Positions 6,738-14,894 of a stretch of 64,000 nucleotides of DNA are shown in pieces. Made by a program: the position numbers and the translations under genes. The stretch lies in contig CAZMVB010000001.1 in NCBI GenBank assembly GCA_964569795.1, forward strand, positions 248,001 through 312,000, written 5' to 3'. Within the stretch, counting starts at the first letter, position 1. Every line of letters starts with the position of its first letter. The DNA comes from JAHJDS01 sp964569795. Its GTDB lineage: Bacteria; Desulfobacterota; Desulfarculia; Desulfarculales; JAHJDS01. The notes under the pieces are model-generated. The model had not been told where the DNA came from. It saw only the letters and a program-made list of their open reading frames with translations, and did not search any database.

Positions 6738-7376
6738 ATGAAACTGAAGCATTGGATGAGCACCAATCCGATCACGGTCAATCCGGACACCTCGCTCATG
6801 GACGCCCGGAAGCTGATGGAGGATCATCGCATCCGGCGCCTGCCGGTGGTGGACAAGAAAGACCGCCTCAAGGGTATCGTCACCTGGCGGAACATCATCG
6901 AGGCCTCGCCCTCGGCCGCGACCACCCTGTCGGTCCATGAGATCAACTACCTGGTGGCCAAGATGAAGGTCAGCGAGGTCATGAGTCGGGACGTGAAGAC
7001 CTTCAACCCCGACGACACCCTTTTCGGCCCGCTGCGCCTCGGGGTCAAGGAGGGCATCGGCGCCTTCCCCGTGGTCGAGGACGACAAGCTGGTCGGCATC
7101 GTCACCGAGACCGAGATCATCCGGGCCATGATGGAGATCTTCGGCGTCATGGACCCGGACTCCTGGCTGATCGCCCTGGTCAACGTCGATCTCGAGATGG
7201 GCGGCTTCCGCCAACTGTCCGACATCCTGGACAAGTCGCCCGTCACCGTCCTGGGGATGTTTTCCCTGCCCATGAGATCGGTCGATCGCTCCCGCGTGTT
7301 CATCCGGATGCGGGGCAAGGGTATCGATGAGGTCAAGCAATCCTTGACCGCCGCCGGTTATCAGATCGAAGACTGA
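6738..7376 (+). CDS. Tandem CBS-domain protein (AcuB-like)
   Basis: A protein of 212 residues: two CBS motifs in the first 140 residues (MSTNPITVNPDTSLMDARKL, then MSRDVKTFNPDDTLFGPLRL), and a C-terminal ACT-like segment of about 70 residues (WLIALVNVDLEMGGFRQLSD). This matches stand-alone AcuB-like proteins, which bind adenine nucleotides and adjust the activity of partner enzymes. There are no membrane segments. The ribosome site GGGGAGGACGGC is strong. A terminator follows at 7406-7435. Confidence 0.9.
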   Translation: MKLKHWMSTNPITVNPDTSLMDARKLMEDHRIRRLPVVDKKDRLKGIVTWRNIIEASPSAATTLSVHEINYLVAKMKVSEVMSRDVKTFNPDDTLFGPLRLGVKEGIGAFPVVEDDKLVGIVTETEIIRAMMEIFGVMDPDSWLIALVNVDLEMGGFRQLSDILDKSPVTVLGMFSLPMRSVDRSRVFIRMRGKGIDEVKQSLTAAGYQIED

Positions 7377-7405
7377 CCTCGGTCGCCAGTTCGGATTAAG
7401 CCCAG

Positions 7406-7435
7406 CCCCCGGGCGGTCCTGCCCCCGGGGGTTTT
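7406..7435 (+). terminator. Terminator after the CBS gene
   Basis: CCCCCGGG and CCCGGGGG arms with an 10-nt loop region, then TTTT. It separates the CBS gene from the symporter gene. Confidence 0.7.
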
Positions 7436-7459
7436 ACTCATTTTTTCGGAGCGGGGTTC

Positions 7460-9163
7460 ATGGTCTTCGTTCTGGGCGCCCTCCTGGCGGTGGTCACCCT
7501 TTTTATGGGGTGGCTGGGCTGGCGGGGGACCCATACCTCCCGGGACTACCTGATCGCCGGGCGTTCGGTCCGGCCGTCGGTCATGGGCCTGAGTTACGGC
7601 GTCACCCTGGCGTCGCCGGCCATGATCCTGGGACTGGTCAGTCTGGGGGGCGGCCCTGGACCGGATTTCCTGGGGCCGGTCCTGCTCGGTCTGTTGCTCG
7701 GCCTGGTCCTGGCCTTTGTTTTCGTCGGCCGGCGGACCGCGGCCCTGGGGGCGGCCCTGGACAGTCAGACCTGGCCCGAACTGCTCGCCCAGCGCTACCA
7801 GTCCGTCGGCCTCCGGACATTTACCGGCCTGATCATCTTCCTGGCCGCGGCCGCGGTGGCCGCGGCCGTGCTGACCGACGTTGCCCGCTGGTTGAGCGGG
7901 GCCACCGGGATTCCCCAGGTCTTCCTCGTGCTCGGGATCGCCCTGGTGGTGGCCCTGGTGGTCGTCCTGGGTGGTCTCAAGGGGGTGATGTACAACCATG
8001 TCTTTCAGGCGGCCCTGGTGGTGGCGGTCCTGGCGGCCGCGGCCCTGGTCACCTGGCTGGTCCTGGGTCAACTGGGGGCGGCGAGGCGACCCCTGGCCTC
8101 CCTGAACCATCTGAGTCCGCATCACCCCCAGGTCAACGGCTGGCTGGTCTGGACGTTTTTTCCGTGGACCCTGACCGCCGGTCTGGTCGGCGGTCTGATG
8201 CTGGGTCTGGCGGCCCAGCCCCAGTTGGCCTTGCGTTTCCTGACCGTGAGACGGTCGCGGCGGGTGACCGGGGCGTTTTTCTGGGCGGCCGCGTTCATCC
8301 TGGTCATGGTCGGGGCGGCCTGGGCCCTGGGCAACTGGTCCGGTCAGATCTACTGGGCCAAGATCGGCCAGGCGGCCGAAGGGATCGCCCCGGCCCCGGG
8401 TCTGAATCTGCTCCCAGTCCAGGGTCCCGACGTCCTGGCCGTGGTCATGGACCGCTTCCTCCCGGGTTGGATCAAGGTCCTGCTGGGACTGGGCCTGTCG
8501 GTCGCGGCCCTGGCCGTCCTGTCCTCCCTGGTCCATTTGGCCGGCGTCTCCCTGGGGCGGGACGTCCTGGCCCACGTCTGGAGACGCCACGTCCGGGGGG
8601 GACACGCCATGGTCCTTTTGGCCCGGTTCGGAGCGGCCCTGAGCGTGATCGCCGCCGTGTTGTGGGCCCGCTGGCTGCCCGGCCCGGTGCTGAACATGGC
8701 CGCCTGGTCGTTCGTCTCCCTGGCCGCCATCGCCTGGCTGCCGGCCTACGGCCTGGGGCTCTACTGGCGGGGCATGACCCGGGCCGGGGCCTGGTCGTCG
8801 CTGTTGGTCGGCCTGTCGGTCTGGCTGCTCCATTTACTGTTCGTGGGGGCCCGGACCGCGCCGGCCATCGGTCTGTGCCAGTGGCTCTTGGACCGTCCCA
8901 CGGTCCTGGCCGACCTGGGCCCCCGGGCCCTGGGATGGAGCTGGTGGTCCGGCGATCTCGGGGTCCTGCTCCGGCCGCTGGTGGAACCGGTCAGCGGCTG
9001 GTGGCGGCTCCAGTTCGTGAACCCGATTCCGCTCCTGCTGCCCCTGTCCCTGGTGACGGCGGTGGCCGTGTCCCAGCTCACCCGTCGGCCCGACTCGGAC
9101 CACCTCGATCGCTGCTGGCGGGCCTTCCGGCGGGGTCCCAGGAGGGGTTCTCTGTCGGCTTGA
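7460..9163 (+). CDS. Sodium:solute symporter family (SSS) permease
   Basis: A protein of 567 residues with about 13 hydrophobic segments spread over the whole length, matching the SSS/PutP family. The first segment is followed by TSRDYLIAGRSVRP, the typical loop of the family. The next helix begins MGLSYGVTLASPAMILG and the fifth region includes VLGGLKGVMYNHVFQA, also characteristic. It should import an organic solute with Na+ in the inner membrane; the substrate is unknown, with organic acids or amino acids as candidates. The GGAGCGGGG ribosome site supports the ATG start. It has no small DUF485/DUF4212-type partner gene next to it. Confidence 0.88.
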   Translation: MVFVLGALLAVVTLFMGWLGWRGTHTSRDYLIAGRSVRPSVMGLSYGVTLASPAMILGLVSLGGGPGPDFLGPVLLGLLLGLVLAFVFVGRRTAALGAALDSQTWPELLAQRYQSVGLRTFTGLIIFLAAAAVAAAVLTDVARWLSGATGIPQVFLVLGIALVVALVVVLGGLKGVMYNHVFQAALVVAVLAAAALVTWLVLGQLGAARRPLASLNHLSPHHPQVNGWLVWTFFPWTLTAGLVGGLMLGLAAQPQLALRFLTVRRSRRVTGAFFWAAAFILVMVGAAWALGNWSGQIYWAKIGQAAEGIAPAPGLNLLPVQGPDVLAVVMDRFLPGWIKVLLGLGLSVAALAVLSSLVHLAGVSLGRDVLAHVWRRHVRGGHAMVLLARFGAALSVIAAVLWARWLPGPVLNMAAWSFVSLAAIAWLPAYGLGLYWRGMTRAGAWSSLLVGLSVWLLHLLFVGARTAPAIGLCQWLLDRPTVLADLGPRALGWSWWSGDLGVLLRPLVEPVSGWWRLQFVNPIPLLLPLSLVTAVAVSQLTRRPDSDHLDRCWRAFRRGPRRGSLSA

Positions 9164-9189
9164 TCAACGGTCGACTTTTGAACTATACT
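9160..9189 (+). promoter_or_regulatory. Promoter giving a leaderless mRNA
   Basis: TTGATC (9160-9165), 18-bp spacer, TATACT (9184-9189), then only six bases (AGCCCT) before the ATG at 9196. There is no ribosome-binding site. Transcription would start at or next to the start codon. Confidence 0.65.
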
Positions 9190-9195
9190 AGCCCT

Positions 9196-10152
9196 ATGGC
9201 GCGACCGAAAAAACGACGGTGGACGATCGGCTTGACGCTGACCGCCGTGGTCGCGGCCTTGGCCGTCGGCGCCCTGACCGTCTATACCCACCTCAGGTAC
9301 CAGGTCTCGCCGGTGGAGTATCTGGCCCGCCTGCTGTCGCCTCGGGCCCCCTCGCCCAAGACCACTCCTGCTCCGGTTCGGGTCATCGACCTGGACAAGC
9401 CCCTGGACAAGATCCACCGCGATCGGCGTCAGGCCGCGGACATGAAGCGCTACGGCCTGGTCAAGAGCCTCAAGATCGTCGCCCGGTCCACCGACATCAT
9501 CAAGGCCCCCCCCTATGAACTCAAGATGGCCCGGGTGATGGACCTGATCAACCGCCGCCGCCTCATCGAGGGTCTGCCCCGTCTGGACCGGCAGGCCGTG
9601 TTCGGGGTCCGCCGGGTGCGGCCGGGGGACAACCTGTGGGACATCCACAAAAGGGTGTTGTCCGAGATGCTGGGCCGGTTCGGCCTGCGACTGACCCGGG
9701 CCGCCGACCGTCCCGGAACCGGCGTGGGACGGATCCTGCTCTACGCCCAGAAACGGGTCTATCTCTACAACCTCCAGACCGAGGACCTATTCTCGGTTAA
9801 AAAGGGGCAGGGCGGGGTGCCCTGGCTGACGCCGGTGGTCGAGCGGATCGTCAGGCGCGACCTGAACAAGATCTACCCCGACCAGGACCTGATCATCTTC
9901 AACCTGGGCGATCTCGAGCCCCTGCGGCAATGGCTCGTCAGTCTTCAGGCCATCAAGGGCAAGGTGACCCTCAAGGACCTGGACCGGATCAAACTGGACG
10001 TGGCCAGCAACCGGCTGGAACTGCCGCCGTTGCCCCGGGGACGCCAGGTCATCCGGAACAAGATCGCCCCGTCGGCCGGCGCGGCATCGGAAGGCCCCTC
10101 GCGCCCGGAGGCTCCGCCCTGGAGTTTTGCCTGGCCGGATCGGGTCCGGTGA
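9196..10152 (+). CDS. Membrane-anchored protein with LysM-like domain
   Basis: A protein of 318 residues beginning MARPKKRRWTIGLTL. It has one N-terminal membrane segment (about 10-32), a basic linker, and a region around 135-240 with RRVRPGDNLWDIHKR and, later, LNKIYPDQDLIIFNLG. These are the two ends of a LysM-type fold (VRPGDNLW... NPDLI), interrupted by an insertion. LysM domains bind peptidoglycan, so the protein probably links the inner membrane to the wall. The C-terminus is Pro/Arg-rich. The start codon overlaps nothing upstream and follows a strong promoter by six bases. The upstream open frame is the shadow of the symporter gene. Confidence 0.8.
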   Translation: MARPKKRRWTIGLTLTAVVAALAVGALTVYTHLRYQVSPVEYLARLLSPRAPSPKTTPAPVRVIDLDKPLDKIHRDRRQAADMKRYGLVKSLKIVARSTDIIKAPPYELKMARVMDLINRRRLIEGLPRLDRQAVFGVRRVRPGDNLWDIHKRVLSEMLGRFGLRLTRAADRPGTGVGRILLYAQKRVYLYNLQTEDLFSVKKGQGGVPWLTPVVERIVRRDLNKIYPDQDLIIFNLGDLEPLRQWLVSLQAIKGKVTLKDLDRIKLDVASNRLELPPLPRGRQVIRNKIAPSAGAASEGPSRPEAPPWSFAWPDRVR

Positions 10153-10206
10153 CCGCCGCCCCGCCCCCCGCCTTTTCCTCGATCCTGTGGTCATCCGGAC
10201 CGGACC

Positions 10207-10980
10207 TTGGGTTTCGCGCTTAAAAAACTGGTCGGGTTTTTCGTAACCAATCCCCTGCTGTACGTCCTGGGCCTGATCTTGATCGGCTGGCTGGCGCTCC
10301 GCTTCGGCCGGTGGCGGCGGACGGGGAAGGGACTGATCCTGCTCGGCCTGGTGGCGGCCTACGTCACCTTTTTCGGGCCCTTCGGTCAACTGGCGGTGTC
10401 GGGCCTCGAATCGCGGTACCGGCCGCTGACCGTCGGCCCCGAGCTGGCCTCGGTCCGCTGGATCGTGGTCCTGAGCGGCGGGTTGTACTCGACGTCCCGG
10501 GGTCCGGGGCCCTGGGGTTCCCTGCGGGGGACCTCGCTCCGCCGGACCCTGGAGGGGGTGCGCCTGGCCCGGGCCCTGCCCGGGGCGAAACTGCTGCTGA
10601 CCGGCGGCGTGGGCCGGGGACGGACGACCGAGGCCCGGCTCATGGCCGAGGCGACCCGGTTGTTGGGGATCGCCCCGGCGAGGGTCGTCATCGACGAAAA
10701 ACCGTGGGACACCGAGGCCCAGGCGACGAGCGTGGCCGCCCGGGTGGGCCCCGGCCCGGTGATCCTGGTCACCTCGGCCAATCACCTTCCCCGGGCGACG
10801 GCCCTGTTCCGCCGGGCCAGGGTGACGGTCATCCCGGCCCCGACCGACTTTCGGGTCGGCCGGGTTACCCTCCACTGGACCGACTTCTTCATCCCCCGAA
10901 TCGAATCGGCCCGGTTGTGGCGGGTGGCCCTGCACGCGTACCTGGGCCGGTGGTGGGCCTGGCTGCGGGGCCGGATCTGA
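10207..10980 (+). CDS. YdcF/SanA/ElyC family (DUF218) membrane protein
   Basis: A protein of 257 residues: two membrane segments in the first 60 residues (NPLLYVLGLILIGWLAL and GLILLGLVAAYVTFF), then a DUF218 domain. The domain shows VVLSGGLYS, LLTGGVGRGRTTEARLMAE, PWDTEAQATSVAA and LVTSANHLPRATALF, which are typical. Members such as ElyC and SanA affect envelope integrity and may act on lipid-linked carbohydrate. The start is uncertain: a TTG at 10207 is used for lack of a better codon, and no ribosome site is obvious. It lies 54 bases after the LysM gene and is probably in the same operon. Confidence 0.82.
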   Translation: MGFALKKLVGFFVTNPLLYVLGLILIGWLALRFGRWRRTGKGLILLGLVAAYVTFFGPFGQLAVSGLESRYRPLTVGPELASVRWIVVLSGGLYSTSRGPGPWGSLRGTSLRRTLEGVRLARALPGAKLLLTGGVGRGRTTEARLMAEATRLLGIAPARVVIDEKPWDTEAQATSVAARVGPGPVILVTSANHLPRATALFRRARVTVIPAPTDFRVGRVTLHWTDFFIPRIESARLWRVALHAYLGRWWAWLRGRI

Positions 10981-10982
10981 AC

Positions 10983-12422
10983 CTAGCGCAGGCCGCCCTT
11001 GATCGGCCCGAAACAGAGGATGTACAAGGGGTCCAGTTCCTCCCGGCCCAGCACCCGGCGCACCTCGCCGTCGTAAAAGGCCCCCACCCCGCAGCAGCCC
11101 CAGCCCAGGGCCGTGGCCGCCAGAGAGATGCGCTGGCCGATCAGGCCGGCCTCGAGCATCACCTCCCGGTAGCTCCGCTCGCCCCGGGTGCGGGCCAGGC
11201 CGGCCAGGGGGGCGGCCAGGATCAGGTTGACCGCGGCCGCGGCCATCCAGGCCTGTCCCAGGGCGGCCGCGGCCAGGTCGGACCGGACGTCCGCCTCGAT
11301 CAGGGGCGCCAGGTTCATCGAATCCGGCCGGAATTCATAGAACCCCGGCGGCAGGCCCTCCACCTGGCCGGCGGCCAGGAACATCCGGGCCAGGAGGCAG
11401 GGCCCGGTCCCGGCCTCATAGACGTCCCCGGGGAAGGCCCCGGAGACCGCGGCCAGCAGACTGGCGAGTTGGGTCTGGGTGATCGGCTGTCTGATGAAAT
11501 TGCGGCGGGAGCGCCTCCGGCCGATGGTCACGGTCAGATCGGCCTCGATCCGGGACGGAGACAGGGGTACGGCCCCGGGGCCGGGCCGATCCGGCCGGGG
11601 CAGCGCCGGTGTCCGGGACGGAGGACCGGCCGAGGCCCGCCGGGCGTCCAGGATGGCCTCGAACAGGACCTCCCGGAGGGAGAGGACCTCGGCCTCGGGG
11701 GGAGGCTCGTCCGGCGGCGGCTCCGGGGGGGGCTCGGCCTGGGGACGACCCAGGGCGACCACGACCAGGGGGCACTCGTGATCCAGATGCAGCCCAAGGA
11801 GGTCGGCCTGGGCCCCGTCCTCGAACCGAAGGCAAGTCCGGGCGGCGAGCCCGAAACAGGCCGCGCCCCACAAGAGGCCGGCCAGGAAGTGTCCCGTGTC
11901 CAGGAGGCAGTAGCGCCAGGCCCGGTCCCGGTACTTCCAGGCCGAGCGCCAGTAAACCGCGGTCAGGATCAGGTAGGCGGGATGAGCCTCGGCCCCGGGC
12001 AGCCGGGCCCGGTGATCCCCCGACCGCAGCCGCTCCAGGGCCATCCGGGCCACGGGCCAATGGTACACCCCGGGTTCGACCCCGGTTCCGGGGCCGGAGA
12101 CCAGGTAGGCCTCGGTCGGGTACAGGGCCCCGGCCGAGGCCGTGGCCCGGAAATAGACCTCCCCGTGGATTGACCGGGCGGTCAGTCCCCCGGCCAGATG
12201 GAGCAGGCCGGCCAGACGAACGGCGTCCGGCCGATCGCCGGGGGTTCCGGGCGCGGTCACCCGGCTCAGGGGCGCGGCCGGAAAGTCGGGCGGCCAGGGC
12301 AGTTCGACCGTTTCCGCGTCGGGGTAGGTCTTGAAGGGAAGGGGCTGATTGGCCCAGTCCAGTCGTCCGCCGGGCATGTCGTGTCGCCGGTAGGCCGTGG
12401 CCTGGTGATACTCCCGGGTCAT
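10983..12422 (-). CDS. SagB/ThcOx-type double nitroreductase-fold protein
   Basis: A protein of 479 residues that begins MTREYHQATAYRRHDM, the typical opening of SagB-family proteins. It contains two nitroreductase-like halves. One is at about 60-230, with RATASAGALYPTEAYLV. The other is at about 290-479, with RRSRRNFIRQPITQTQLASL and a C-terminal EAGLIGQRISLAATALGWGCCGVGAF. These bind FMN. SagB enzymes oxidise azolines in RiPP maturation, but stand-alone copies without YcaO or precursor genes are common and their role is unknown. No azoline-forming gene is nearby. It is convergent with the ElyC-like gene, with only two bases between the stops, and divergent from the NAD-salvage gene. Confidence 0.88.
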   Translation of the reverse strand: MTREYHQATAYRRHDMPGGRLDWANQPLPFKTYPDAETVELPWPPDFPAAPLSRVTAPGTPGDRPDAVRLAGLLHLAGGLTARSIHGEVYFRATASAGALYPTEAYLVSGPGTGVEPGVYHWPVARMALERLRSGDHRARLPGAEAHPAYLILTAVYWRSAWKYRDRAWRYCLLDTGHFLAGLLWGAACFGLAARTCLRFEDGAQADLLGLHLDHECPLVVVALGRPQAEPPPEPPPDEPPPEAEVLSLREVLFEAILDARRASAGPPSRTPALPRPDRPGPGAVPLSPSRIEADLTVTIGRRRSRRNFIRQPITQTQLASLLAAVSGAFPGDVYEAGTGPCLLARMFLAAGQVEGLPPGFYEFRPDSMNLAPLIEADVRSDLAAAALGQAWMAAAAVNLILAAPLAGLARTRGERSYREVMLEAGLIGQRISLAATALGWGCCGVGAFYDGEVRRVLGREELDPLYILCFGPIKGGLR

Positions 12423-12464
12423 TTTTCAATTATCGGCGGGGGGAGGCCCGGGCGTCAAGGGCCG

Positions 12465-12494
12465 TTGACAGTCCTTGGCGGGCGATGATATTAA
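12465..12494 (+). promoter_or_regulatory. Sigma-70 promoter of the nicotinate phosphoribosyltransferase gene
   Basis: TTGACA (12465-12470), 18-bp spacer, TATTAA (12489-12494). The start codon at 12525 follows about 24 nt after the predicted start site, with GGGAGGAGAG as ribosome site. Confidence 0.7.
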
Positions 12495-12524
12495 TTCCAG
12501 GTCCCGGTTGTTGAGGGAGGAGAG

Positions 12525-13664
12525 ATGTTCCACACGGCTGACGAAAAAGCGATCAAGGGCGGTCAGGTGGCCGACGTCTATTACCGCCGGACCATGGCCG
12601 TGCTCGACCACGTCGGTCGGGACCCGGTGGTCAAGGCCGAGTTCATCGCCAAGGGTCTGCCCTGGCCCTGGGCCGTTCTGGCCGGGGTCGAGGAACTGGT
12701 CGAACTGCTGGGGGAACTGGACGTCAAGGTCAGGATCCTGCCCGAGGGGACGATCCTGCGCCCCTGGGAGCCGGTGCTCGAGATCGAGGGCCGTTACCGG
12801 GCGTTCGGCGGCTTCGAGACGACCATGCTCGGTCTGCTCTGCCAGGCCAGCGGCGTGGCGACCATGGCCGCCCGGTGCAAGCTGGCCGCCCGGCCCAAAC
12901 CGGTCATCAGTTTCGGGGCCCGGCGGCTGCATCCGGCCATCGCCCCCATGGTCGAGCGCAACGCCTATATCGGGGGCTGCGACGGCGTGGCCGTGGGCCT
13001 GGGCGCGGACCTGGTGGGCATCGAGCCGACCGGGACCATTCCCCACGCCCTGATCCTGATCATGGGCGACACGGTCGAGGCGGCCCGGGCCTTCAACGAG
13101 GTCATCGAGCCGGAAATCCAACGGGTCATCCTGGTGGACACCTTCCAGGACGAGAAGTTCGAGGCCCTGCGGGTGGCCGAGGCCCTGGGGGACGACCTGT
13201 ACGCCATCCGGCTGGACACGCCCGGCTCGCGGCGGGGCAACTTCGCCCGCCTGCTCGAGGAGGTCCGCTGGGAACTGGACGCGGCCGGTTTCAAAGGGGT
13301 CAAGCTGTTCGTCAGCGGCGGCATGGACGAATACCGCATCCAGGAGATCAACCACGTCGCCGACGCCTACGGGGTGGGCACCGCCGTCAGCGCCGCCCGG
13401 GTGGTGGACTTCTCCATGGACCTGGTCGAGATCGAAGGAAAACCCGTGGCCAAGCGGGGCAAGCGCTCGGGCTCCAAGAGCCTGCTGGCCTGCCCCCAGT
13501 GCGGTCGGCGGCAGGTGACCCTGTTCACGGCCGCGCCCGGCCCCTGCTCCTGCGGGGGCGAGCGGCAAGACCTGCTCATGCCTCTGGGCGACCTGCCAGC
13601 GCCCCGCCAGGTCCACGACTACGTGTTGCGCCAGCTCGAAACCCTCACCGCCAGCGATCTCTAG
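12525..13664 (+). CDS. pncB: Nicotinate phosphoribosyltransferase
   Basis: A protein of 379 residues. It makes nicotinate mononucleotide from nicotinate and PRPP, the entry step of NAD salvage. The short form resembles archaeal-type enzymes. Recognisable segments are TADEKAIKGGQVADVYY near the N-terminus, SFGARRLHP, GTIPHALILIMGD, VDTFQDEKFEALRVAEAL and LFVSGGMDEYRI. The C-terminus has a zinc-ribbon-like pair CPQCGRR and CSCGGE. Preiss-Handler salvage fits with two other NAD-related genes in the window (the sirtuin at 63.2 kb consumes NAD). It is monocistronic or followed by the unknown gene at 13738. Confidence 0.93.
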   Translation: MFHTADEKAIKGGQVADVYYRRTMAVLDHVGRDPVVKAEFIAKGLPWPWAVLAGVEELVELLGELDVKVRILPEGTILRPWEPVLEIEGRYRAFGGFETTMLGLLCQASGVATMAARCKLAARPKPVISFGARRLHPAIAPMVERNAYIGGCDGVAVGLGADLVGIEPTGTIPHALILIMGDTVEAARAFNEVIEPEIQRVILVDTFQDEKFEALRVAEALGDDLYAIRLDTPGSRRGNFARLLEEVRWELDAAGFKGVKLFVSGGMDEYRIQEINHVADAYGVGTAVSAARVVDFSMDLVEIEGKPVAKRGKRSGSKSLLACPQCGRRQVTLFTAAPGPCSCGGERQDLLMPLGDLPAPRQVHDYVLRQLETLTASDL

Positions 13665-13737
13665 GGCTGATCTCTTTCCGTTGGACACGGGTTCGAGGCT
13701 CGCCCGTCATTCATTCACCTCGATTCCGGATTGAACC

Positions 13738-14370
13738 TTGGCCGCCTACTGGATCATCGGCGGGGGTCACGTCGGCCGACGGGCCGTCCGGGTCCTGGCC
13801 GGCCGCGGTCATCGGCTCACGGTCGTGGATCCGGAGAGCGATCCGGCCGGTCTGCCGGCAGAGGTCGAGTTCGCCCGTGCCGAGGGCGTGGGCTGGCTGG
13901 CGGAAAACCTTCACCCCGACCGGGCGCCCCGCCGAGTGATTCCGGCCTTGCCTCATCACCTGGCGGCCGGGTGGATCCTGGCCACACTCGGCCCGGCCGG
14001 GTGGCGCCGGACCGAGACGCCGGACCTGTCAGGGCTGCCCCGGGCCGGCCGGGGGCCGGGGGGCGATGTCTATCTCAGCCTGGCCGACTTCATCTGCCCC
14101 GAGGATTGCCCCGAGCCGGCCGCCGTCTGCCCGGTCACCGGCCGGGCGCGGGGCCGGGCCCTGTTCGAGCGGCTGCGGGATCTGGACCGGCCCGACCGGC
14201 CGATGGTGGTCGTGGTCTCCCGGCAACTGGGGCCGGGCCTGGGCGGCCTGCGGCCCGACGAATTATTCGAGGCCCGGGAGCGGGTCGCCGCCGCCTCGGG
14301 GACGGTCCTGGTGGCCACGGCCTGCCGCTGTCACGGGGTGGTCACCGCCCTGACGCCCGGGCCGGAGTGA
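13738..14370 (+). CDS. Conserved protein with N-terminal Rossmann-like motif and CPEDCPEP motif
   Basis: A protein of 210 residues; the start is a TTG (13738) without a clear ribosome site. The N-terminus AYWIIGGGHVGRRAVRVLA is a classic dinucleotide-binding GxGxxG-like turn (GGGHVG), followed by LTVVDPES with the acidic end of beta-2. The middle has LADFICPEDCPEPAAVCPVTG, with three Cys, and the end has VATACRCHGVVTAL, with two more. This Cys pattern could bind a metal or an Fe-S cluster. I believe the family is conserved in Desulfobacterota but know no function. A putative NAD(P)-binding, metal-binding cytosolic protein. Confidence 0.7.
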   Translation: MAAYWIIGGGHVGRRAVRVLAGRGHRLTVVDPESDPAGLPAEVEFARAEGVGWLAENLHPDRAPRRVIPALPHHLAAGWILATLGPAGWRRTETPDLSGLPRAGRGPGGDVYLSLADFICPEDCPEPAAVCPVTGRARGRALFERLRDLDRPDRPMVVVVSRQLGPGLGGLRPDELFEARERVAAASGTVLVATACRCHGVVTALTPGPE

Positions 14371-14386
14371 ATCCGGGGACTTTTCC

Positions 14387-14416
14387 TTTACCCTTGCGGC
14401 CGGCAAGGGTTATAAT
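14387..14416 (+). promoter_or_regulatory. Promoter with a perfect dyad in the spacer
   Basis: TTTACC (14387-14392), 18-bp spacer, TATAAT (14411-14416). The region 14390-14410 is a perfect inverted repeat, ACCCTTGC-GGCCG-GCAAGGGT, filling the spacer. It may be a repressor operator. Read as RNA it is also a hairpin that could end the upstream gene. Confidence 0.65.
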
Positions 14417-14483
14417 CGGCCGATAAGTAAATCGCCCGGAGTCGGCCAATCGGCCCCCGGGTCAGTCGAGCAAGGAGGAACCC

Positions 14484-14894
14484 ATGAGCCGAGCCAAAGT
14501 CGCTCTGGTCGTTATCGTCTGTCTGGGCCTGATGGCCGCGGGATGCACCGACGTGTTCACCGTCGGCAAGCGACGTCCCCGGCCGCCCCACTACTATGAC
14601 TTCAACGACATCCAGATCCCGGGCCCCATGACCCTGGACAAGGACAATTCCCTGGTCTTCGAGGCCTCGGGCTTCAAGGCCGGCGTCCTGACCGTCTCCG
14701 GCCGGGTCAAGGTCAATTCCCTGGTGGCCTTTGTCAAGGACGCCATGGCCAAGGACAACTGGCACCTCAAGGTTTCCTACAAGTACCCCCGGGTGGTCTT
14801 GATGTTCTACAAGCCGGGAAGGACCTGCGTCTGGTCCATTCGGGAGACCTCGTTCACGACCACGGCCGAGATCTGGGTGGTGCCCTCCCAGTGA
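14484..14894 (+). CDS. Small lipoprotein upstream of coaBC
   Basis: A protein of 136 residues with an AAGGAGGAACCC ribosome site. The N-terminus MSRAKVALVVIVCLGLMAAGC has a lipobox (MAAGC), so it should be lipidated at Cys21. The mature part contains FEASGFKAGVLTVSGRV and VNSLVAFVKDAMAKDNW, then beta-rich WVVPSQ at the end. This resembles small outer-membrane lipoproteins of unknown function that occur in Desulfobacterota. Its stop overlaps the coaBC GTG by four bases, so the two are translationally coupled even though no functional connection is obvious. Confidence 0.8.
   Translation: MSRAKVALVVIVCLGLMAAGCTDVFTVGKRRPRPPHYYDFNDIQIPGPMTLDKDNSLVFEASGFKAGVLTVSGRVKVNSLVAFVKDAMAKDNWHLKVSYKYPRVVLMFYKPGRTCVWSIRETSFTTTAEIWVVPSQ

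Noticed and set aside
7361..8833. Minus-strand open frame of 490 codons opposite the symporter
   Set aside because: Gln/Gly/Asp/Arg-rich low-complexity translation typical of the complement of hydrophobic codons.
7510..9195. Upstream extension of the LysM-like protein frame through the symporter gene
   Set aside because: Only the part from the ATG at 9196 has a membrane anchor and LysM pattern; the rest is a frame-shifted shadow, and a promoter sits directly before 9196.
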